Positions 6,222 through 11,291 of a stretch of DNA of 11,291 nt are shown here, in pieces. The DNA comes from DASUPK01 sp046732465. Lineage in GTDB: Bacteria; Actinomycetota; Thermoleophilia; Solirubrobacterales; 70-9. How positions within the stretch are numbered: the first letter of the stretch is position 1; every line of letters begins with the position of its first letter. The position numbers and the translations under genes were made by a program. The stretch is taken from contig JBKPND010000060.1 in NCBI GenBank assembly GCA_046732465.1, forward strand, positions 1-11,291. Reading direction: 5' to 3'. The notes under the pieces were generated by a model. The model saw only the letters and a list, made by a program, of their open reading frames with translations. It was not told the DNA's origin and searched no databases.

Positions 6222-7412
6222 TCAGCCTGGACTGCCGACCCCGCCGGTGTTCGCCGAGCCAGCCGTCTGCGGCCGAAGCGCGGCGATCTGAGGCTGCTGG
6301 AAGAGCACCCTCATCGCGTCGTCGGAGGCGAAGAAGAAGAAGGCTCCGATGCCCTGCTTCATCGCGGGGCGCAAGCAGGCGGCGGCGAGAGCGGGGGGGG
6401 TACGGAGCAGCGCCATGCCGGAGCTCGGATCCGGCGTGTCGGTGAAGGAGATCTGCATCGCGGTGTTGCTGAGCAGCGGCTTGCCCTTCTTCTTGATGGG
6501 CATCCGGAAGGTCCTCTTCACCTTCTTGATCTTGCCCTTGACCTTCTTCTTCACCTTCTTGGTGACGAACTTGAACGTGTAGTGCAGCCGCAGCTGCTTG
6601 GCGCGCGCCGCGAAGCCCGCCGTGCCGGCGTCGGCGCAGGCGTCCTGGGTCTGAACGCTCATCGGGCCGAGCTTGCGGTCACCGAGCCGGGCGTTCTGCT
6701 TGTTCAGGTTCTGCGCAACCTGCCCGTAGTTCCAATCGGCCACGTCCTGGGGGGCGAGTCCGGTCCGCTTGCCGGCGCCGACAGGGTTTGTCACCACCGT
6801 TGACATGAAGCCGAAGTTCCACCCGCGCAGCAGCGGGAACGCCTTCGCGAAGTTGGTGGTCCACGGCGGCCGAGCGGGATCGGTGGCCCGCCCGGAATTC
6901 CAGTCGGCCTGCTCGTAGTCAGTCAGCAGCGTGAAGATGTTCGGGTCGCCGATCCCCGTGAACGCATAGCCGGCCGCGTTCGGGTCGAAGCTCATCCCGT
7001 TGAGGGCGATGATCCGGTTGCAGGGGAAGGACTCGCGCAGTTCGGCCGCGAGAATGGCGGCCACCCCCGAGGTCATCGCCGGAAACTGGCCGCTGCCCGT
7101 GAAGCGCGTGTTGAGGACGAAGATGTCCTGGGGTTGGATGCGACTGCCCATTCCCCGCTCGGGCTTCGTATAGGTGTCGACGTTCCCCTGGGTGTTGATC
7201 CGGATCATCATCGTGAAGCTCCCCGGCCCCGTGGTGGCGGGGCTGAGGCCGTGGGGCGGTGAGCAGCTGACCTGGGCCTGGGCGGCGGTCGGAGCGCCCG
7301 AGCGTCCGCCGACCAGCAGCAACGTGAGCAGGGCCGCTCCGATCGCGACTGCGACCGCTCGGCGAGCGCGTCGAGGCGAGCGCCCGATCGGGTGTGATGC
7401 GACTCCTGCCAT
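6222..7412 (-). CDS. Secreted protein of unknown function with a lysine-rich segment
   Basis: The 396-residue protein has a clear export signal: a basic n-region (RSPRRARR, 11-18), a hydrophobic core (about 19-35) and a likely signal peptidase site after AQA (residue 46). I do not recognise the family. The mature part has four cysteines (about 50, 131, 258 and 347), possibly two disulfides, and alternating strand-like and helix-like segments (RIIALNGMSFD, FTLLTDYEQADWN, FGFMSTVVTN, MQISFTDT) that could form an alpha/beta barrel. A segment at about 279-310 is packed with lysine (KKVKKKVKGKIKKVKR, then MPIKKKGKP), using AAG codons that make the DNA locally less GC-rich. The tail is Gly/Ser-rich. 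The ATG at 7412 has no obvious ribosome binding site. It lies 57 bp downstream of the M20 gene on the same strand but is probably a separate unit. Confidence 0.75.
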   Translation of the reverse strand: MAGVASHPIGRSPRRARRAVAVAIGAALLTLLLVGGRSGAPTAAQAQVSCSPPHGLSPATTGPGSFTMMIRINTQGNVDTYTKPERGMGSRIQPQDIFVLNTRFTGSGQFPAMTSGVAAILAAELRESFPCNRIIALNGMSFDPNAAGYAFTGIGDPNIFTLLTDYEQADWNSGRATDPARPPWTTNFAKAFPLLRGWNFGFMSTVVTNPVGAGKRTGLAPQDVADWNYGQVAQNLNKQNARLGDRKLGPMSVQTQDACADAGTAGFAARAKQLRLHYTFKFVTKKVKKKVKGKIKKVKRTFRMPIKKKGKPLLSNTAMQISFTDTPDPSSGMALLRTPPALAAACLRPAMKQGIGAFFFFASDDAMRVLFQQPQIAALRPQTAGSANTGGVGSPG

Positions 7413-7430
7413 TCAGCGAATTCGGACGAG

Positions 7431-7450
7431 GGCGCCAACCTAGCGGCGCC
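7431..7450 (-). terminator. GC-rich hairpin between the M20 gene and the secreted protein gene
   Basis: GGCGCC at 7431-7436 and 7445-7450 can pair around an 8-base loop. It lies after the M20 stop (7470) and before the secreted protein start (7412) on the minus strand. There is no T-tract after it on that strand, so it is a weak intrinsic terminator candidate; it could equally be a leader hairpin of the downstream gene. Confidence 0.3.
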
Positions 7451-7469
7451 TCCCCCCACAACACGCGAA

Positions 7470-8708
7470 TCAGCTTGCAGTTGTGATGCGGGTGTCGACG
7501 AGGGACCCGAAGGTCTCGATCGCAGCGACCAGATCGGGCTCGGGGGTGTCCTCCTCCGGCGCGTGGCTGACGCCGGCGATCGAGGGGGAGAAGACCATCG
7601 CCGTGGGCACCCGCGGCGCCATCGAGGCCGCGTCGTGCAGGGCGCCGCTGGGCAGCTCGTAGGCCGTGCCGGTCACCTGCTCGCAGGCCTCGCGGGCGCT
7701 GGCCACGAGCTCGGGGTTGAAGGCGATCGGCTCGATCCTCCAGATGGGCTCCTCGGAGACCTCGCAGCCGCGCTCCGCGGCGGCGGCTGCCACCGCCTCG
7801 CGCGTCGCTTGGAGCATCCGCGCGAGCGCCTCGGTGCTTTGGTTCCGCAGGTCGACGACGATCGAGGCGCGACCCGGCACCGCCGTCGGGATGCCCGGCT
7901 CGTAGCTCATCTCGCCGACCGTCCCGACGCCCCCCTCCGCCACGGCGATCTCCTCCACCAGCAGGGCCGCCGCGGCGGCCGCGAGGCCCGCGTCGTGGCG
8001 CGCATCCATCGGCGTCGTCCCTGCGTGTGAGACGCGGCCTCCGATCCGGAAGCGGACTCGCTCCACTCCCACGCAGCCGCTCACCGCTGCCGCCTTGATT
8101 CCCTCCGCCTCGAGGACAGGGCCCTGCTCGATGTGGAGCTCGAGATAGGCGCCCAGCCGCTCGAGCCTGGAGCGGGAATCGGTCGCTCTCTCCAGGTCGA
8201 CGCCGTTCTCCGCCAGCACATCCCGCGCGCCGCGGCCGTCGGCGTCCCGGGCATCGGCGAGCTCGGCCGGATCGAAGGTGCCGGCCGCGGCCGAGCTGCC
8301 GAACAGGCTGCGACCAAAGCGGGCGCCCTCCTCGTCCGCCCAATCCACCAGGGCGAGCGTGCGCGGCGGTCGAATATCCGCCTGGACCCAGGCGCGAAGC
8401 ACGCCGAGCGCCCCCATCACGCCGAGAGCCCCGTCGAGCCAGCCGCCGTTGGGCACCGAGTCGACGTGGGATCCCACCGCCAGGGCCGGCTCCTCCTCGC
8501 CGGGCAGATAGGCCCAGGCGTTGCCCGCCTCGTCGATCTCGGGCTCGAGCCCGATCTCGGCCAGCAGCTCACTCAGGAATCCCCGCGCCACTCGCCAGCC
8601 CTCTCCCCAGCACAGCCTCTGCGCCCCGGCGTCGTCACTCGTCCGGCGCGCCAGCTCGCGCAGGTCGGCGACCACCCTCCCAGCGTCGATCGCCGCTCCC
8701 TCGCTCAA
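7470..8708 (-). CDS. M20-family N-carbamoyl amidohydrolase (HyuC/AllC/allantoate amidohydrolase type)
   Basis: The 412-residue metallopeptidase-fold enzyme hydrolyses a carbamoyl or ureido amide, releasing CO2 and ammonia. It shows the M20 metal ligands in order: His81 (GSHVDSV), bridging Asp92 (WLDGALGV), Glu126/Glu127 (DEEGARFG), His192 (LELHIEQGP) and the late His near 381 (GVSHAPEED). His228 in RVSHAGTTPM lies in the dimerisation domain, and a substrate-site His is in SGALHDAASMA. HIEQGP and SHAGTTPMDAR are signatures of the N-carbamoyl-amino-acid hydrolase/allantoate amidohydrolase subfamily. The start is TTG at 8708: it overlaps the stop of the upstream gene (TTGA) and has GGAG 8 bases upstream. 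No ATG in this frame lies in the N-terminal part, and the open frame further upstream is shadow of the amidinohydrolase gene. It is last in the three-gene unit, where it would act on a carbamoylated product of the upstream enzyme. Confidence 0.93.
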   Translation of the reverse strand: MSEGAAIDAGRVVADLRELARRTSDDAGAQRLCWGEGWRVARGFLSELLAEIGLEPEIDEAGNAWAYLPGEEEPALAVGSHVDSVPNGGWLDGALGVMGALGVLRAWVQADIRPPRTLALVDWADEEGARFGRSLFGSSAAAGTFDPAELADARDADGRGARDVLAENGVDLERATDSRSRLERLGAYLELHIEQGPVLEAEGIKAAAVSGCVGVERVRFRIGGRVSHAGTTPMDARHDAGLAAAAAALLVEEIAVAEGGVGTVGEMSYEPGIPTAVPGRASIVVDLRNQSTEALARMLQATREAVAAAAAERGCEVSEEPIWRIEPIAFNPELVASAREACEQVTGTAYELPSGALHDAASMAPRVPTAMVFSPSIAGVSHAPEEDTPEPDLVAAIETFGSLVDTRITTAS

Positions 8709-9577
8709 CCGACGCGCTCCCGCCGCAGCGCTTGTCCCAGGCAGTGGGCGCCCCCACCGCCCAGGGTGAACATCGAGACGTCGACCTCGATCACCGTGAT
8801 CCCGCGTGCCCGCAGCTCGTCGTTGAGCTCCTGCGCACCGCTGGCGGAGATCACGCGCTCTTCGCCCAGCGAGATCGCGTTCACGCCGAGCGTGAACGCC
8901 TGCTCGGCGCTCACGTCGATCAGGTCGAAGCCTTTGTCGCGCAGCCACTGCACGGCCCCGGCGGGGAGCGCCTCGGTGCACACGGCGGCGAGCTTCTCGG
9001 CGAGGACTGCCACCAGCACATCGATGTGCACGTAGCGCTCGGGGATGGGCTGCACCCGCGCCTCCCAGCCGTCCTCCCCGAACCAGTCGGCTAGCTGGCG
9101 CGCGGCCACCTCCTGCGTGCGGGTCTCGCCGCTGCCGATCAGCACGGTGCCCGGCTCGACGATCATCACGTCGCCGCCCTCCAGGGAGCCCGCCGTGACC
9201 ATTCCCCGGATCGGGATTCCGATCTCCTGGTGGAAGCGGATCGCGGGCGCGTACTCGCCCCGCCGCCACCACTGGTTGAGCTGGGTGATGAAGGTGCCGT
9301 TCGGCCCCATCGCGCTCGAGTCTCGTGCGAAGACCTGGTACGGCAGGGCCGGGTCCGGTTCCAGGAAGTGGCAGTGCACGCCGGCGTCCTCGTAGGCGGA
9401 GACCATCTCGGCGTGCTGGGACGCCGCGAGGCCGCGGTCATAGGTGTGGCCGGCGTCGAGCGTGGCGCGGCTGATCGCGCTGGTCGGCAGCCAGCGGAAG
9501 TTCTCGGGCCTGCCGAGCAGGACGTCGTGGAGCGTGCCGTACTCCGAGTCCACGCCCCAGGGCACCTCGGTGCTCAT
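8705..9577 (-). CDS. Guanidino-group hydrolase, arginine deiminase/DDAH/agmatine deiminase superfamily
   Basis: The 290-residue protein has the pentein fold and cysteine chemistry of enzymes that hydrolyse guanidino groups to ureido groups. Landmarks are FARD (Arg85-Asp86), LEGGD with Glu133 and Asp136, VHID with His184, and the nucleophile Cys279 in GGGGAHCLGQ near the C-terminus. Together these give the Glu-His-Cys set typical of the superfamily. Length is closest to DDAH (about 255 to 285) and well below arginine deiminase (about 410) or agmatine deiminase (about 370). The GGGGAHC context resembles the agmatine deiminase active site (GGGNIHC), so the substrate could be agmatine, arginine or methylarginine. 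Start is the ATG at 9577, overlapping the stop of the decarboxylase gene (ATGA); its own stop overlaps the M20 start. Amidinotransferase activity is an alternative. Confidence 0.88.
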   Translation of the reverse strand: MSTEVPWGVDSEYGTLHDVLLGRPENFRWLPTSAISRATLDAGHTYDRGLAASQHAEMVSAYEDAGVHCHFLEPDPALPYQVFARDSSAMGPNGTFITQLNQWWRRGEYAPAIRFHQEIGIPIRGMVTAGSLEGGDVMIVEPGTVLIGSGETRTQEVAARQLADWFGEDGWEARVQPIPERYVHIDVLVAVLAEKLAAVCTEALPAGAVQWLRDKGFDLIDVSAEQAFTLGVNAISLGEERVISASGAQELNDELRARGITVIEVDVSMFTLGGGGAHCLGQALRRERVG

Positions 9578-11067
9578 TCCCTCACCACCCGGATCGTTCG
9601 CAGCGTGCGATCGCTCGCCCCGCGGACCAGGCCGCCATGCGCGAGCGAGTCCGCGATGTAGGCGATGGTGGGGCCGGTGAGGCGCTCGCCGGGCAGGACG
9701 TTGGGAACACCCGGTGGATAGGCGGCCAGGGACTCGGCGGCGATTCGGCCCTCCGCGTCCTCGAACGGAACGACCTCCTGCGGGCCGAGGAAGGCGTCGC
9801 GGGGAGCGAGCTCGAGGGGCCCCCACGGCGGAGGCTCCGCGAAGGCGCGGCGGTCCTCCACGTCTGCGGGGCCGATCTGCTCGACCGCGTGGCGCAGGCC
9901 CTCGACCAGCCGGTCGGCCGGCGCCGTGGGCGCCTCGGCGATGCCGAAGACAGCGACGATCACGTTCTCGGAGAAGAGCTCGAGGATGATGTCGTCGCGC
10001 TCCCGCATCAGCTGCGCGATGCGGTGGCCGGTGGCTCCCGTGCCCCGCACGTCCACCGAGAGTCGCAGCGGGTCCCACGCCGCGACACTGGAGCGTCCCG
10101 CCAGGCGCTCGTCGAGCACGTCCAGGCCGGGGATATCGCGGACGCGCTCCCGCGTCCTGGCCAGCGTCGCGAGGGTGTCGTCGAGCAGCGTGTGGCCCTC
10201 GGTCACCGCGTAGCGCCTCGCCGCGTCGAGGGAGGCGGTGAGCAGCGCGTCGGGGCTGGTCGACTCGACCAAGGTCACGGAGCGATCGATCACGTCCTGG
10301 TCGAGCCGTCCGTCGCGGCCGAGGTGCAGGATCGCCGACTGGGTCATGCTGCCGACGATCTTGTGCGTGCTCGTGAGCACCAGGTCGGCGTCGCCTCGCA
10401 GGGCGCCCGAGGGGAGCCCCTCGTGGAAGTAGAGGTGTGAGCCCCAGGCCTCGTCGACGACCAGGGGGATGTCGCGCCGATGGGCCACCTCGGCGAGCTC
10501 CTCGATGCGCGCCACCGCCCCGAAGTAGGTGGGCGAGACCAACATCACCGCCTCCGCGTCGGGCTCCGCGTCGAGCGCCGCCGCCAGCGCCTCTGGGGTG
10601 ACGCAGTGGGCGATGCCGAGCTCCGGATCGATCTCGGGTGAGACGAAGGTGGGGCGCAGACCCGAGAGGACCAGCCCGTCGATGATCGAGGAGTGGACGT
10701 TGCGCTGGACGACCACCGGCCCGCGATCGGGGGGTCCGGTCCTGAGCTTCCCGCTGGCGTGCGCGAGCGTCATGCAGATCGCGTGGTTTCCGCCGGACGC
10801 GCCGTTGACCAGGAACCAGCTGCGCTGGGCGCCCCAGGCGTCAGCGGCGAGGTGCTGCGCGCGCTGGAAGGGGGTCGGCTCGGGGCCGACGTCGATCCCC
10901 TCGATGCTGGGGGGAACGTCGTGGAGGATGGCGGCCTCGCCGAGCGCGGAGGTCAGGCCGGGATCGGCGCGGCTGCCCTTGTGCCCCGGGATGTGGAACC
11001 GCCCCGGGTTGCGGGCGACGTAGGCGACGAGCGCGTCGAGATAGGGGGCTTCGCTTTGATCGGCCAT
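9574..11067 (-). CDS. Orn/Lys/Arg decarboxylase, SpeA-like fold-type I PLP enzyme
   Basis: The 497-residue cytoplasmic enzyme matches in length and layout the Bacillus SpeA/YaaO group of basic amino acid decarboxylases. It has the N-terminal FHIPGHKG (24-31), NGASGGNHA (88-96, cofactor phosphate loop), NVHSS with His125 stacking on the PLP ring, VVDEAWGSH with Asp205 pairing to the pyridine nitrogen, and STHKIVGSMTQ with Lys236 as Schiff-base lysine. A C-terminal domain follows (PPPWGP, then YPPGVPNVLPGE, about 425-470), where PPG-P is usual in this family. Expected reaction: arginine to agmatine, or lysine/ornithine to the diamine. The next gene, a guanidino hydrolase, favours arginine. Start ATG at 11067 has only a poor ribosome binding site (CCAGG touching the ATG). 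The gene leads a three-gene unit joined by overlapping stops and starts. Confidence 0.93.
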   Translation of the reverse strand: MADQSEAPYLDALVAYVARNPGRFHIPGHKGSRADPGLTSALGEAAILHDVPPSIEGIDVGPEPTPFQRAQHLAADAWGAQRSWFLVNGASGGNHAICMTLAHASGKLRTGPPDRGPVVVQRNVHSSIIDGLVLSGLRPTFVSPEIDPELGIAHCVTPEALAAALDAEPDAEAVMLVSPTYFGAVARIEELAEVAHRRDIPLVVDEAWGSHLYFHEGLPSGALRGDADLVLTSTHKIVGSMTQSAILHLGRDGRLDQDVIDRSVTLVESTSPDALLTASLDAARRYAVTEGHTLLDDTLATLARTRERVRDIPGLDVLDERLAGRSSVAAWDPLRLSVDVRGTGATGHRIAQLMRERDDIILELFSENVIVAVFGIAEAPTAPADRLVEGLRHAVEQIGPADVEDRRAFAEPPPWGPLELAPRDAFLGPQEVVPFEDAEGRIAAESLAAYPPGVPNVLPGERLTGPTIAYIADSLAHGGLVRGASDRTLRTIRVVRE

Positions 11068-11253
11068 CCTGGCCGGCCGAGTCTATTTAGGGCTCGCGAT
11101 CGGGCCCGTGAGGCGGCTCACCGCCGGCGAACTCGCGGCCGGATCCTAATCCGGACAAGGCGGGGTAGGACGGCCAGGGGGAGAAGGAAACCGGCCGCCC
11201 TATCCGCCCGCCTGCGCCGAGGCTGAAACCCGGCGGAGGCGAGGCATCTGAAT
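11068..11253. promoter_or_regulatory. Non-coding region with a chain of inverted repeats; candidate structured RNA or leader
   Basis: No protein gene is supported here. In plus-strand order it holds: GGCGG-CTCA-CCGCC (11112-11125); CCGGAT-CCTA-ATCCGG (11139-11154); a long hairpin 11158-11213 with outer stem AGGCGGG/CCCGCCT, inner stems TAGG/CCTA and CGGCC/GGCCG, and a purine-rich 17-base loop (11176-11192); and CGCCG/CGGCG (11215-11235) around the loop AGGCTGAAACC. On the minus strand these lie upstream of the decarboxylase; an AT-rich CTAAATAG (minus strand of 11082-11089) near that gene could be a -10 region, which would place the repeats upstream of its transcript. On the plus strand they would form a leader for whatever follows 11254. 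I recognise no known riboswitch consensus. Confidence 0.45.
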
Positions 11254-11291
11254 ATGTGGGCGGGCGCCGGAGTAGGGGGTCTCCGAACGCC
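11254..11291 (+). CDS. Possible 5' end of a plus-strand gene at the right edge
   Basis: An ATG at 11254 opens a frame (MWAGAGVGGLRT) that stays open to the window end. GAGG at 11241-11244 lies 9 bases upstream, with GGAGG just before it. Against it, the same bases can form another hairpin (CGGAG at 11268-11272 with CTCCG at 11281-11285, plus GGCG/CGCC outside), so this may be the continuation of a structured RNA rather than coding DNA. Twelve codons allow no family call. Confidence 0.22.
   Translation, partial: MWAGAGVGGLRT

Noticed and set aside
8133..9035. Long plus-strand open frame (300 codons) opposite the M20 and guanidino hydrolase genes
   Set aside because: It crosses two well-supported minus-strand genes, has no recognisable domain and changes composition part-way, so it is an antisense shadow.
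11100..11180. Possible tRNA (CCGGAT-CCTA-ATCCGG resembling an anticodon arm with CCT)
   Set aside because: The stem leaves a 6-base or 4-base loop rather than 7, no T-arm consensus (GTTCRANYC) follows at the right distance, and no acceptor stem pairs.
11068..11291. Guanidine (ykkC), cobalamin or c-di-AMP riboswitch upstream of the decarboxylase
   Set aside because: I looked for their conserved core sequences on both strands and found none, so only a generic structured-region call is made.

Overview
The window is very GC-rich, gene-dense and coding on both strands. Protein style (Ala/Arg/Glu-rich, GTG and TTG starts, ATGA-type couplings) points to a high-GC actinobacterium. A Thermoleophilia/Solirubrobacterales-like origin is my best guess, but it rests on general resemblance, not on a marker gene. 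No rRNA, tRNA, CRISPR array, transposase or phage gene is visible.

Layout. (1) 168-1737, plus strand: two tandem S51-family serine peptidase paralogues. (2) 3378-1734, minus strand: an enolase-superfamily protein followed 10 bp later by a bacterial ferritin with a full set of FtnA-type iron ligands. The ferritin stop codon overlaps the stop of the second peptidase. (3) 3477-4160, plus strand: a flavodoxin-fold FMN reductase, divergent from the enolase/ferritin pair across about 98 bp that hold a 7+1+7 palindrome. (4) 4164-6209: an HxlR-type regulator (minus) divergent from a tautomerase-fold protein and a zinc alcohol dehydrogenase joined by an ATGA overlap. The divergent region holds a perfect 7+1+7 palindrome and a repeated 9-mer, a likely operator. 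(5) 7412-6222, minus strand: a secreted protein of unknown function with a very lysine-rich stretch. (6) 11067-7470, minus strand: three overlapping genes, a SpeA-type PLP decarboxylase, an amidinohydrolase of the arginine deiminase/DDAH/agmatine deiminase superfamily, and an M20 N-carbamoyl amidohydrolase (HyuC/AllC type). (7) 11068-11291: mostly non-coding, with a chain of inverted repeats that could form a structured RNA.

How they may work together. The three-gene unit reads as a short pathway from arginine (or a related guanidino compound) to a diamine: decarboxylate, hydrolyse the guanidino group to a ureido group, then remove the carbamoyl group. The unusual part is an M20 metalloenzyme in the place normally held by the nitrilase-family N-carbamoylputrescine amidase (AguB). 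The HxlR/tautomerase/ADH unit looks like a self-regulated catabolic or detoxification module. The ferritin and flavin reductase on either side of a shared promoter region suggest iron/redox handling, with the enolase-like protein as an unexplained partner.

The window ends lie in intergenic DNA. The left edge probably clips the 5' end of a minus-strand gene; the right edge may clip a plus-strand gene or an RNA.
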